Positions 35,754-44,681 of a stretch of 64,000 nt of DNA are shown piece by piece; within the stretch, counting starts at the first letter, position 1; each line of letters begins with the position of its first letter. The notes beneath the pieces are model-generated. The model was not told the DNA's origin. It worked only from the letters and a program-made list of their open reading frames with translations, and ran no database searches. The translations under genes were made by a program, and so were the position numbers. The DNA is from Azohydromonas aeria (GTDB taxonomy: Bacteria > Pseudomonadota > Gammaproteobacteria > Burkholderiales > Burkholderiaceae_C): assembly GCF_009760915.1 (NCBI RefSeq), contig NZ_VIDQ01000021.1, forward strand, positions 34,693 to 98,692. The letters are read 5' to 3'.

Positions 35754-37322
35754 ATGCCGCTGCCGCCTGGGCCCCACACCGTCGAGTCGCTGCTGCGCGT
35801 CATCGAGGCGCGCGACGCGGAGCTGGTGCTGCTCAAGCTCATGAACGAGAAGCTGCGGCTGCAGTTGGCGCGCCGCATCCGGGAGCAGTACGGCGCTTCC
35901 AGCGAGCGCTTCGACGACGGCCAGCGCACGCTCATCGAAGCCGCGCCGCTGCCGGCGGAACTGACCCCGCTGCCCAAGGTGGTGCCGGCGCCGGCAGCCA
36001 ATGCGCCGGCCCTGGACCGCAGCCTGCCCGCGCACCTGCCGCGCGAGGAGCTGGTGCACCGTGTGCCGGCGACGCACGCCCACCACGACAGCGCTGGCCA
36101 GGCCTGCGGCTGCAGCGCGTGCGGCGGCCGGCTGCGGCGCATCGGCGCCGATGTGTCGGAGCAGCTGGAGTTCGTGCCCGCGCGCTTCAAGGTCATCCGC
36201 CATGTGCGGCCGAAGCTCGCCTGCGTGAAGTGCCAGACCATCTTCCAGGCCGAGGCGCCGAGCCGCCCCATCGTGCGCGGCATCGCCGGCCCGGCCTTCA
36301 TGGCGCACGTGACGGTCTCGAAGTATTGCGACCACATCCCCCTGTACCGGCAAAGCCGCATCAACGCGCGCAGCGGCGTGCACATCGACCGCTCCACGCT
36401 GGCGCGCTGGGTGGGCCGGGGCGAGAAGCTGCTGGACCCGCTGCTGGCGGCGCTCGGCCGCTACGTGCTGGCCGCCGAGAAGCTGCATGCCGACGACACG
36501 CCCGTGCCGGTGCTCTCGCCCGGCAAGGGCAAGACCAAGGAAGGCCGGCTCTGGGTCTACGTGCGCGACGACCGCCCGGCGGCCAGCGAGGACGCACCGG
36601 CGGCGTGGTTCCGGTATTCGCCCGATCGTGAGGGCCGCCACCCGCGCAAGCACCTGGAGAAGTTCCGCGGCGTCCTGCAGGCCGACGGCTACGGCGGCTG
36701 GCTGCGGCTCTACCAGCAGGGGCAGGCCATCGAGGCAGCCTGTTGGGCTCACGCGAGGCGGCCGTGGTGGGACCTGTACGTCAGCACCGGGCGCGGTGAG
36801 GACTCGGTGGCCGCGCAGGCGCTGCGGCGCATCAAGGCGCTCTATGCCATCGAGGAGGACATCCGCGGGCAGCCGCCGGACGTCAGGCGCGCGCACCGCC
36901 AGGCCCGGGCCGGTCCACTGCTGCAGGAGTACCACGACTGGCTCACGGGCATGGTGGGTCGCGTGTCGAGGAAGTCGGACCTGGCCAAGGCCATCGCGTA
37001 CTCGCTCACGCGCTGGCAAGCCCTGACGCGCTACCGCGACGACGGCCGCATCGAGATCGACAACTCGGCCGCCGAGCGCAGCCTGCGTGGGATTGCGCTC
37101 GGAAGATCGAATTACCTCTTCATGGGCTCGGACGCCGGCGGCGATCGCGCCGCGGCCATGTACAGCCTGGTCGAGACGGCCAAGCTCAACGGGCTGGACC
37201 CGGAGGCCTACCTGCGCGCCGTGTTCGAGCGCATCGCCGAGCACCGCGTCGACCGCGTCCACGAGCTGCTGCCCTGGAACATCGGCCGCGCCCAGCCGCT
37301 GCCGCAGCGCCAGGCCGCCTGA
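35754..37322 (+). CDS. tnpC: IS66 transposase TnpC (IS66-2)
   Basis: A 522-residue transposase: leucine-rich N-terminal helix, zinc-finger region (CGCSACGGRL, KLACVKCQTIF), catalytic positions in KLHADDTPVPVL, LQADGYGGWLRLYQ and EIDNSAAERSLRGIALGRSN. The frame is complete and probably functional. Confidence 0.9.
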   Translation: MPLPPGPHTVESLLRVIEARDAELVLLKLMNEKLRLQLARRIREQYGASSERFDDGQRTLIEAAPLPAELTPLPKVVPAPAANAPALDRSLPAHLPREELVHRVPATHAHHDSAGQACGCSACGGRLRRIGADVSEQLEFVPARFKVIRHVRPKLACVKCQTIFQAEAPSRPIVRGIAGPAFMAHVTVSKYCDHIPLYRQSRINARSGVHIDRSTLARWVGRGEKLLDPLLAALGRYVLAAEKLHADDTPVPVLSPGKGKTKEGRLWVYVRDDRPAASEDAPAAWFRYSPDREGRHPRKHLEKFRGVLQADGYGGWLRLYQQGQAIEAACWAHARRPWWDLYVSTGRGEDSVAAQALRRIKALYAIEEDIRGQPPDVRRAHRQARAGPLLQEYHDWLTGMVGRVSRKSDLAKAIAYSLTRWQALTRYRDDGRIEIDNSAAERSLRGIALGRSNYLFMGSDAGGDRAAAMYSLVETAKLNGLDPEAYLRAVFERIAEHRVDRVHELLPWNIGRAQPLPQRQAA

Positions 37323-37387
37323 GAATAGCGGCCCGAGAGACCGGCCACGCGGGTGCGCCGGCGCGCTACTCCAGGGAGACGACGGCG

Positions 37388-37912
37388 GTGGACACGCAAG
37401 GCCCCAACCCCAAGCTCATCGACGCGCTCAGCCAGGCCAGCAGCCTGGAACTGTTCCAACTGAGCACCATCATCGACCGCATGCTGGCTGACCCGCGCCG
37501 CATCATCGCCGTGCGAGCCAACATGCACCTGGGCCAGACGGTGCGCTTCCTGGACTGGCACGACGGGCGCATGCGCAGCGGCAAGGTCGTGGCCATGCGC
37601 GACCACCAAGTGACGCTGCACGAAACCGACGCGCGGCGCGAGTGGAAGCTGCCCTACGCTGCCATCGAGCCGCCGCCGGCCGGAGCCCAGCCGACCGCTT
37701 CCACCGCCGCGCCGCCCACGCCGGCGGCGCCGTCACAGCCGGGCCGGGAAGACTTCCGCTGCGGCGAGAAGGTGTCGTTCGAGGATCGCTATATGCAGAC
37801 CCAGATCGGCACCATCGTGCGGATCAACCAGCGCACCGCGACGGTGGAAACCGCGGACGGCCCGGGCTGGCGGGTGCCGTTCCGGCTGCTGCGCCACGTC
37901 GTCGATATCTGA
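37388..37912 (+). CDS. IS66 passenger protein, two small beta-rich (KOW-like) modules
   Basis: A 174-residue protein of unknown function inside the right end of IS66-2. Two similar segments, GQTVRFLDWHDGRMRSGKVV (about 49-68) and GEKVSFEDRYMQTQIGTIVR (about 126-145), are followed by ATVETADGPGWRVPFRLL. They resemble short KOW/SH3-like barrels joined by a Pro/Ala linker, as in some nucleic-acid-binding proteins. Start GTG 37388 follows GGGAGA. It may help transposition or be cargo. Confidence 0.6.
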   Translation: MDTQGPNPKLIDALSQASSLELFQLSTIIDRMLADPRRIIAVRANMHLGQTVRFLDWHDGRMRSGKVVAMRDHQVTLHETDARREWKLPYAAIEPPPAGAQPTASTAAPPTPAAPSQPGREDFRCGEKVSFEDRYMQTQIGTIVRINQRTATVETADGPGWRVPFRLLRHVVDI

Positions 37913-37954
37913 CTTCGGCGGCCTGTGCCAGTAGGGTGCGGGTGCCACGCTTAC

Positions 37955-38173
37955 CGCGCGCGCCCGGTGAGCTCGGGATGCGCGGCGAAGAAGGCTTCGA
38001 CCTGCGCGGCCGTGGCCGGCCCCCAGCCCGGCGACCGCTGTCCACCAGCGCCGGCGGCGCGGCACCCTCAGCGTGAGTTCGGCCAGCGTCCGGATGCCCG
38101 CCTTGCGCAGGACCGTCGCCGTGCGTGAGGGCAGCCAGCGGTCCACGTCGTCACCTATGAGCGGCTGCGGCAT
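37955..38173 (-). pseudogene. Fragment of a site-specific integrase-like protein
   Basis: On the minus strand, PLIGDDVDRWLPSRTATVLR and KAGIRTLAELTLRVPRRRRW match the conserved N-terminal block of Burkholderiales phage-integrase-family proteins. The frame shifts partway (WTAVAGLGAG, then SKPSSPRIP and EAFFAAHPELTGRAR-like codons in other frames). It ends exactly at the right end of IS66-2, which truncated it. Confidence 0.7.
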
Positions 38174-38191
38174 GGTGAGGCTGAAATGGCT

Positions 38192-38710
38192 CTAGCGGCG
38201 TCCTTGCTTCATTGCATCTTGCTTGATTTTCAGCGTTTGTGTGACAAGGGTGTAGGCGCCGGCAAAATCTTCGTAGCGACTCTTGTGGACTGAAAACGTA
38301 AATAGAACCGCAACGTCACCTTTGACCGTAGCCATGTACCTTGTGTAGTAGTTTTCTACCTCGGAGCCCAGCAAGGTTGCGTCGATCCACAAAACTCCTT
38401 GAATGTCTGTCTGGATCGGAGACTTCACGATCGTGCCGCGGCCAGTGGCGGGGGGAATCTGTCCCAAGTGCAATTTATAAGCTGCTAGCGTATCGTCGGG
38501 TCCGGCCAGCTTGGCAGCCATGATCATCATCGCTGGGTAGTTCTTCCCAGTGGGGCTCGGAGGTGTACACACGAATTCAGTCTCTTCCTGCTTGCATTTC
38601 CACCCATCGGGAAGATTGAATGAAAGGTAGATGTTCTCAAACCTTTCCGCGGCGGTCACTGTCGCACACAAAACTGAGCTTACGGCCGCCAGCCATTGCG
38701 CTTTACTCAT
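38192..38710 (-). CDS. Exported 172-residue protein, partner of the NACHT protein
   Basis: A signal peptide (about 1-21, KAQWLAAVSSVLCATVTAAE) predicts export to the periplasm. The mature part reads IYLSFNLPDGWKCKQEETEF, a two-Cys segment (Cys near 44 and 53), then VKSPIQTDIQGVLWIDATLL and ATVKGDVAVLFTFSVHKSRY. The alternating strand pattern suggests a PsbP/Mog1-like alpha-beta fold, but I do not recognise a named family. Its ATG overlaps the stop of the NACHT gene by four bases (ATGA), so the two are co-translated. With both proteins carrying export signals, it may bind the extracytoplasmic part of its partner. Confidence 0.75.
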   Translation of the reverse strand: MSKAQWLAAVSSVLCATVTAAERFENIYLSFNLPDGWKCKQEETEFVCTPPSPTGKNYPAMMIMAAKLAGPDDTLAAYKLHLGQIPPATGRGTIVKSPIQTDIQGVLWIDATLLGSEVENYYTRYMATVKGDVAVLFTFSVHKSRYEDFAGAYTLVTQTLKIKQDAMKQGRR

Positions 38711-41700
38711 ACGGTTTCCTTCCCCGTCATGCTGCTTAATTTGGCGTCGCTATGCCAACCTGCGCTCACATGGGTCCAGATACGGCCGCTGTCGTCGACT
38801 GTCCGAGCAGCTTGATATGCATCGTAGAGGTCTACGCTGGTGAGGACACTGGCTTGACAACCGCGTAACGCAGCTACGAGGTTTTCATCCAAAATTGCTG
38901 CCCTTTCTTGCGGTGCGACAGCGACCTGCCAATTCGCGACCACAAGTATGGGTAGCATTTCCATCTGCAGGCGTGCAGCCAAGAGTTCAACGTGGAATCG
39001 TCGAATCAAATCTGGCTGGGTAAGTGCGACAAGAAGGAAATCTCGCCCGTCCGGACTTATAAGGTGCTTGCCCGTTGAGGCTGCTATGCGTGAATCGACT
39101 GCACCCATCTCGATGAGTATCTGTCCTGCAAGCTCCACTAACTCGGTGGGGTCGGCAGCAGTCAGTATTCGTGTGAGCTTGCGCGCGCTTGAGATCTCGT
39201 CGCGCAAAACCTGCATCTGTTCCCGTACTTTGAACTCTGCCTTTGCCAGTTCTTCGTACTTGCCTTCGGCGAGTTTGGCGCTCGGCAAGTCATAGATAAG
39301 CATCCAGTCTGGGTCTCTCGGGGCAAATCTTTGCCGCCAGTTGTACTCCCTAATGAAACTGTCGCTTACGCGATGGTCTTCAATGTGTGCAGCCAAGGTG
39401 ATCAGATTTTCACGAAGCGCCTCGGCATCAGCGATAGGCATTGAGCGCGCGAGGTATGGGAACACGCCTGCAAATCTTGCGTCCTTCGCGAGGGTTGCTT
39501 GTTCCTCTGGTGTTGTATCTAGGAGGCTGAAGTGCGTGAAAAAATCTCTGATTCGATCATGTCTGAAACGAATTTCCTGGGCGGTTGCGTTACCCGATGG
39601 ATCGGAGAAGGTTCGCACATGCGCGAGTTTTGCGCGAATGAGTTCGGCGACTTCCGGTTTAAACGGTAGCTGTCCAAGGTCTTCCTGATCTTCAAGTCGT
39701 TGCTTGAGAACGGCCCGTGAAAAGGCCAAGCTTCTGAAGGTAATTTCCTGCGTATGCAGCGCGCGTACAACCGCGTCAAACTGCTGCTTTTCGAGAGCGA
39801 AAAGATCGGGAACGCCTCCTTGCGACAGTAGGACAGCCACTGATGTGAGGTCCATCGGATTGGCAAGGATTTCCTCGAACGCCTGCGCTTCTTCAGGCGA
39901 TGTAGACTTTGCCCATATGTCTTCAAGGAATGCGACTGCTGCTCTCTTGAAGGCCTCTTCACGGACAAATGAGCTGTCTGGCAGGATTTCCGCGCGGGAA
40001 ACAAGAAACTCACGAATCTGGTCTTTGTCCAGCGGAAGAAGTTCAAACGTTTCAATACCAGTAAAGCCTCGTAGCGATATCTGGCTTGCGACTAGAATAT
40101 TGCCGTGTGGGTAGTTGCCCACGAACGCCGTGATTGCGTCTTGCGTGGTGAGGTCGACTTCGTTGTATCCGTCAATGTACACCCACATGCGCCCAGCATA
40201 GATTACCGATTGAAGGAGGTTTTGGTCCGATCCAACGCTTTTCATGCGCCGCGTGATCTCAGCCTCTACGCCCCCGCGACACTGATCGGCTCTCAAATAA
40301 ACAACTACGTCATGGTTGTGCCTCGCGCGCTTGTCTAGACAGAATCTCAGAAAACTGGATTTTCCCAAGCCGGACTTGCCAAGCAAAAGTACGCGCCCTT
40401 TGTGTCGCGCGAGCGCGGACGTAATCGGCAACACCGTCAAGTCTTTTTTCTCAATCACTCCAACGTGTGCAGGTCGATGGTGAACGTGACTTTCAGTGAA
40501 ATAGCCTTGAGACTGCGAGACAAGGCCGTTCGATTCATAAACGTCACGAAGGAACTCGGGTGCGAATGGAGCAAACAGTCGATGCCTCGCGAAGGGGACA
40601 TACAACAGGAGTAAATCCACATATCCAAGACCAAGCATCTTGCGAACGAACGGGTTCCAGAACACCAAGGCTTGCAGAGTTGGCGATTTTGGATAGGCTA
40701 GTAGTAAGATTGCCCATAGACCGAGGTGGGCGAAAACCGCCCCCGGTACAGCAACTAAAATAGTGATGAGTAATCGTTTACGCCACTCCGTCCGCAATCG
40801 TGATGCAGCACCCGGATCTTCTTTGTCTAGCGCCTCTTCCCACCACGATAGCGCGCGTTGTGATTCAAGGTCATAAGGAAGCTCCGTTCCGGCTGAAGCC
40901 ACAAGTGCTGCCATCTTTGACCTGAGACCATTACCGGCCGACTTAAACGCTTGATCCTCTCTAAGAGACTTTAAGGAACGGAGGACCTCGGAGGGATGAG
41001 TAAAGCTTTGAGCATTCCATTGCCTAGCAAGTACGGCTACCGGTTCCTTGCTGGGATAAAGAAGGCCAACACAAGCTCTAAGCACATCGGTCGTCGAGCT
41101 GTCTGGGTCAGCGTCCATAATATTGATCCCGATACTCGCAGCGAGCGGTCTACCCGGCGCCATTTGGAAGCAACTGGCTGATGGTGCATCGGACCATTTC
41201 GCTTGCTCTGCCTGCAGCCGGGCAAACTCTGGATCGTAGCGTACCAACCTAGCTAGCCACGCTGCACCGGTTCCTTGCAAATCATTCCGCGTCAGTATGT
41301 CTGGCAGTGCCGCTGAATCCGGCCGCTTGAATGCTGACTTTGGCAGGTTTGCATCGTACGCCCTGCCAAGCAAAACGAGTGCAGTCCGCGTGACAACTTG
41401 GTGATCAGCGAGAGCTGCATTGAATACATCCTGTTTTGCTGCAAGCTGGTCAGCAGATGCCAACGCGATAAGTGCAAAGGCCCGAGAAACAGGATCTACA
41501 CCTTCGTCCGTAGCCACCTGCGCTGCGCGATCCAAAACTGCTTGAGGCCCGGCGCCGGCGGCTTGAAGAACTCTAAAATAAAGTTCAAAGTCGAGCCCAT
41601 CCTGTGATGGCTTTGCAGTGTTCCAGAAGCCAATCTGTTCAAGTTGTGTCGCGGATGGTCTTACCCCAGCCAGCAACAGCTGTTTGGCTGCCTTCCAGTC

Positions 41701-43092
41701 CCGCGCCCCTAGTCGAACGCCGAGCTCATTCGATAGGTGTTGTGAAATCTGGGTCGATCGCAGCTTCCAATCAGCAAGTTGCTGAATTCCAGTCCTTCGA
41801 AATAGATCTGTTAACATCGATTGGATGTCCTCGACCTTGCTGGCCTGCTCCAGGTACAAATCTACTGGGGCGGCGAAGGGCTCGCGGCAGTCGTGTGCAT
41901 TCGAGACTATGTTTTTCCAAAATTCGGCCAACGTAGGTTGGCTGGTTTGAGCCCTCGCAGTCAACACTGCCATTCGGTAGCGCAGCGCTTTACAGTCTGC
42001 CAAGCCATTAACAGTTTGGTCGTAGAGATCCAGGGGAAAAGCTGATACTGCCGCAATTGTCGAGGGCGGAGCACGCTTGACCCATTCGGCAGCCAATTCG
42101 GCCTGTGACCATGTTTTTGGCAGCGCAGAAGCTGCGGTGTTGGCGTATAGCGTTTCAATGAACTTCGGAGCCTTGTTTCTCAGAAGATCATGGACAGCAA
42201 TCCATTCCGGGAGACGCCTCTCGCCAGTGAGCAGCCGCGCTAGATCATCAACTAATCTCCCGACCATTTCTGGAGTGCCGTGAGGCCCGTGGAGATACTG
42301 CACTGCTGCCTTGTTCGCTGCCAAGTCGGATGAGGTGAGCGCAGTCTTGACATCGATTTCCTGCAGCTTTGCTCCGATTCTCAGCAGCATCGTTCGCGCA
42401 AAATTACGACGCTCAACAGCCGTTTCATCTGTCGAGCTTGTTGCCATCCACCTTCTCAAGTCAGATTCAACCGGTTTCGCATCCTCGGCCTCATGTTCAA
42501 GAAGCATGCTGAAAAGTTCACGGCGCGCTTGGTCTGGCAAATCTCCTTTCTCCAAAGCCGCGATGACGGAGGTAACGACCTTTGGCGGCAGGTGACGGAA
42601 CCCTCCAGCCGTTGAAGCTAGGCTTGCGATCAGTGCTGAGTTTTTAGCAGCAAGAGCTTCCTCTAACTCTGAGACGAACATTGCTGGAGCAAAGTCTCGA
42701 AGCCTGCTTTTGTTCATCGCAGGCGTATTCCTTATTCGGGTAAGAGCGACAGAATCTGCCTTCTCAAGAACTCGCTCGAGCGCTTGACTGCCGACGAGCC
42801 GGGTCGCCACGGCCTCAATGACTTCATCAGGAGCGTCTTGGAGTAGTTCTATCGCTCCAGCGGCGAGTCGCCCGTCAGCTGGGTCAAGCAAAGAGATCCA
42901 CGAATCCGCGAGCTCTCGTGCTTCTTGTCGAGTGAAGTGTGGGCGCGCCGGAGGCAAGTGAAGGCGATCGGGGGTAGCGAACGCTATTGGCTCTAACTGA
43001 GCGCTCGACGTGTCAGCCGACCAAGTCGACGTCGTGCCAAGGACGGACGACACGACTACTATCGCCACGACGGCGTAATGTCCGGCTCGCAA
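38707..43092 (-). CDS. 1461-residue membrane-spanning NACHT NTPase with signal peptide
   Basis: An unusual three-part protein. Residues about 1-26 (HYAVVAIVVVSSVLGTTSTW, then SA) form a signal peptide or anchor. Residues about 30-765 are a long helical repeat-like region that would then be periplasmic. A hydrophobic segment at about 769-797 (LLITILVAVPGAVFAHLGLW) and a shorter one near 815-830 (GYVDLLLLYVPFARH) cross or enter the membrane. A NACHT-type NTPase follows: P-loop RVLLLGKSGLGKSSFLRF (about 900) and Walker B WVYIDGYNEVD (about 968). The C-terminus is helical. The start is TTG at 43092, supported by GGGGAGG six bases upstream. Sensor outside, NTPase inside is rare for bacterial NACHT defence proteins. 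Base composition is more AT-rich than its neighbours, a sign of transfer. Confidence 0.78.
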   Translation of the reverse strand: MRAGHYAVVAIVVVSSVLGTTSTWSADTSSAQLEPIAFATPDRLHLPPARPHFTRQEARELADSWISLLDPADGRLAAGAIELLQDAPDEVIEAVATRLVGSQALERVLEKADSVALTRIRNTPAMNKSRLRDFAPAMFVSELEEALAAKNSALIASLASTAGGFRHLPPKVVTSVIAALEKGDLPDQARRELFSMLLEHEAEDAKPVESDLRRWMATSSTDETAVERRNFARTMLLRIGAKLQEIDVKTALTSSDLAANKAAVQYLHGPHGTPEMVGRLVDDLARLLTGERRLPEWIAVHDLLRNKAPKFIETLYANTAASALPKTWSQAELAAEWVKRAPPSTIAAVSAFPLDLYDQTVNGLADCKALRYRMAVLTARAQTSQPTLAEFWKNIVSNAHDCREPFAAPVDLYLEQASKVEDIQSMLTDLFRRTGIQQLADWKLRSTQISQHLSNELGVRLGARDWKAAKQLLLAGVRPSATQLEQIGFWNTAKPSQDGLDFELYFRVLQAAGAGPQAVLDRAAQVATDEGVDPVSRAFALIALASADQLAAKQDVFNAALADHQVVTRTALVLLGRAYDANLPKSAFKRPDSAALPDILTRNDLQGTGAAWLARLVRYDPEFARLQAEQAKWSDAPSASCFQMAPGRPLAASIGINIMDADPDSSTTDVLRACVGLLYPSKEPVAVLARQWNAQSFTHPSEVLRSLKSLREDQAFKSAGNGLRSKMAALVASAGTELPYDLESQRALSWWEEALDKEDPGAASRLRTEWRKRLLITILVAVPGAVFAHLGLWAILLLAYPKSPTLQALVFWNPFVRKMLGLGYVDLLLLYVPFARHRLFAPFAPEFLRDVYESNGLVSQSQGYFTESHVHHRPAHVGVIEKKDLTVLPITSALARHKGRVLLLGKSGLGKSSFLRFCLDKRARHNHDVVVYLRADQCRGGVEAEITRRMKSVGSDQNLLQSVIYAGRMWVYIDGYNEVDLTTQDAITAFVGNYPHGNILVASQISLRGFTGIETFELLPLDKDQIREFLVSRAEILPDSSFVREEAFKRAAVAFLEDIWAKSTSPEEAQAFEEILANPMDLTSVAVLLSQGGVPDLFALEKQQFDAVVRALHTQEITFRSLAFSRAVLKQRLEDQEDLGQLPFKPEVAELIRAKLAHVRTFSDPSGNATAQEIRFRHDRIRDFFTHFSLLDTTPEEQATLAKDARFAGVFPYLARSMPIADAEALRENLITLAAHIEDHRVSDSFIREYNWRQRFAPRDPDWMLIYDLPSAKLAEGKYEELAKAEFKVREQMQVLRDEISSARKLTRILTAADPTELVELAGQILIEMGAVDSRIAASTGKHLISPDGRDFLLVALTQPDLIRRFHVELLAARLQMEMLPILVVANWQVAVAPQERAAILDENLVAALRGCQASVLTSVDLYDAYQAARTVDDSGRIWTHVSAGWHSDAKLSSMTGKETV

Positions 43093-43170
43093 GGCGCACC
43101 TCCCCTCTGACGCATTAGCGGCGTCCGGTGTCCTGCCAAAAGACCTGAATGGGGCACTCTACGTGTTCGA

Positions 43171-43323
43171 TCAGCCCCCGTCGAGGGCTCCTCCTTCACT
43201 CTCCGCCAGTATTCGCTGTGCTGGCAGGTTGGCAACGAGTTCGATGAAGTCCCAGCCTTGAATGGCTCCGAGCAGTAGCTTCTGGTTCGCCACCACAATG
43301 CCGACGCTGCGCCCGCGTGTCAT
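43171..43323 (-). CDS. Small hypothetical protein (50 residues)
   Basis: Reads MTRGRSVGIVVANQKLLLGA, then IQGWDFIELVANLP and AQRILAESEGGALDGG. The ATG overlaps the stop of the upstream broken gene by four bases (ATGA), a normal coupling signal, which is the main reason to accept it. I do not recognise the family. It lies upstream of the NACHT gene on the same strand, 78 bases away. Confidence 0.5.
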   Translation of the reverse strand: MTRGRSVGIVVANQKLLLGAIQGWDFIELVANLPAQRILAESEGGALDGG

Positions 43324-43884
43324 TGGCACAATTCGCCGCTGCCCATGCTCAGCATGATGTCGGCGACCAGGGCGCCGGGGACGCCTTGCGGGTCCATCGC
43401 GGTCACAGCCGCCTCCGGTACAAAACACGCCACGTCGAACGTGCCGGGCGCAGCGGTGCAGGGCTCGGCCAGCAAACGCACCTGCTGGATCGGGCCCTCC
43501 TGACCAAGGATTTCCAGCGAGGCGAGCTCGCGGGCCTTTGCCTTGGGCGCTGGCGGCGTGAAGGCGCAGACCTGGATGCGTGGAGGCATCGGCAGTGCCG
43601 CGGCCAAGAGTGCATGCACCGCCTCTATCGGATGCCGTCGGGCTCGTGGATGCAGCCGATGGCGATGCGCAGCACGGTGCTGTCGTCGGCCGGCGCCTGG
43701 TCCACCTCGACCGGTAGCAGCGGGTCGATGTTGGCGGCGGCGTCGCGCAGCGTCTGCACGGTCCGGCCGATGCGCTGGAGCCCTTCCTGGAGCCCGTGCT
43801 CGGCGGGCGATGCATCCAGCAGGTCACACAGCGTTGCCGCGCCGTCCACCACGATTTGCCAAAAATCGTGTGCCTTGTCTTGGT
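43320..43884 (-). pseudogene. Hypothetical gene broken by a frameshift
   Basis: Two minus-strand frames join near 43630. The first reads DKAHDFWQIVVDGAATLCDL, SVVE-like acidic helices and STVLRIAIGCIHEPDGIR before a TAG. The second continues with IEAVHALLAAALPMPPRIQV, LASLEILGQEGPIQQVRLLA and FDVACFVPEAAVTAMD to the stop at 43320. Together they would make a protein of about 190 residues. No start codon fits the 5' end well: an ACG sits where an ATG is expected. The function is not known to me. Confidence 0.5.
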
Positions 43885-43978
43885 TCGTGGCCTGTCGCTG
43901 GCAGGGATCGAGTCTGAGCAGCCGGGGAGCACGCCCACGGACGAAATGATGCCTGCCGCGGCGTGGCACTCTTGGGGC

Positions 43979-44431
43979 ATGCCAGACGCTTTCGATCCCC
44001 GGCCACCGCCGGAGTTGCTTGCCTTCTACGACCGTTTCTCGGCGCGCTTCCGCTCGCCCGGTGTTCGCTTGCGCGGTTACCGGCTGAGGTGGATTGCCTT
44101 TCGCAGCGAGGATCTGGACCGGGGCATCGAGCGTGCGGTGCTGGACCTGGCCTGGGGTGATGAATCGGTCACCGCAAAAGGCGAGTTCGTCGCGCGCGCC
44201 CGTGAGGAAGTCCAGGAGGGCTGCTCGCTGACCTTTGTGGAGGTCGGGCTCAGGAGGTCGCTGCTGTGCGGGAATGGTGAGCCGTTGGCGCTGGCGACGG
44301 TGGTGCTGGCCATCTCGATGTGGCGATCCGGCCACCCCTGCGGACTTCTCGGGCGCATTGGGCTGGATGCCGAAGGCCGGCCCACGGGTTCGGCTCAGGC
44401 GCCGTTGCCGCTGGTGCGCATGGGCAGCTGA
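43979..44431 (+). CDS. Hypothetical protein (150 residues)
   Basis: A cytosolic protein of unknown family, divergent from the broken gene at 43320-43884. It reads PELLAFYDRFSARFRSPGVR, GYRLRWIAFRSEDLDRGIER and LALATVVLAISMWRSGHPCG. Third-position GC is high, as in neighbouring real genes. The start at 43979 gives a compact protein; the frame is open further upstream without a clear ribosome-binding site. Confidence 0.5.
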   Translation: MPDAFDPRPPPELLAFYDRFSARFRSPGVRLRGYRLRWIAFRSEDLDRGIERAVLDLAWGDESVTAKGEFVARAREEVQEGCSLTFVEVGLRRSLLCGNGEPLALATVVLAISMWRSGHPCGLLGRIGLDAEGRPTGSAQAPLPLVRMGS

Positions 44432-44480
44432 GCCTGCGGTTGTGCGGACTGTCGGCGAGTGGTTTGCTGTTGGCGGGTGG

Positions 44481-44681
44481 TCAGTCTTTTCTTTCTGGCT
44501 GCGGATGGACTGCCGTGGGCAAGCCAGGCGCTATGCCCGCATCGCTGACCAGGCGGCCGTTGAGCGAATACCAGTTGGGAATGCCCAGCTCGCGATTGCG
44601 AGCCTGTGCCTCGCGCACGGCCTGGTTGCCGATGCGCACGATGCTGGTGGACCAGCGTTCAGCCTTCTTCAGATTGGTCAT
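44481..44681 (-). CDS. Short conserved hypothetical protein (66 residues)
   Basis: Reads MTNLKKAERWSTSIVRIGNQ, AVREAQARNRELGIPNWYSL, NGRLVSDAG. The pattern ERW..-IVRIGN-AV.-AQ....-GIPN.YS.NGR matches a family of short proteins common on beta-proteobacterial plasmids and genomic islands, whose function is unknown. The C-terminal end (LPTAVHPQPERKD) departs from that pattern, so it may be altered. Confidence 0.6.
   Translation of the reverse strand: MTNLKKAERWSTSIVRIGNQAVREAQARNRELGIPNWYSLNGRLVSDAGIAPGLPTAVHPQPERKD

Larger units (their letters stand above)
34820..37954 (+). mobile_element. IS66 family insertion sequence with passenger gene (IS66-2)
   Basis: A 3135-base element bounded by GTAAGCGTTGCGGCTGGGCC at the left and, read inward from the right, GTAAGCGTGGCACCCGCACC. 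It has tnpA, tnpB and tnpC, then a fourth gene before the right end. The flanking eight bases differ (GGCCGTGG and CGCGCGCC), so there is no target duplication; one side has been deleted or recombined. Confidence 0.88.
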
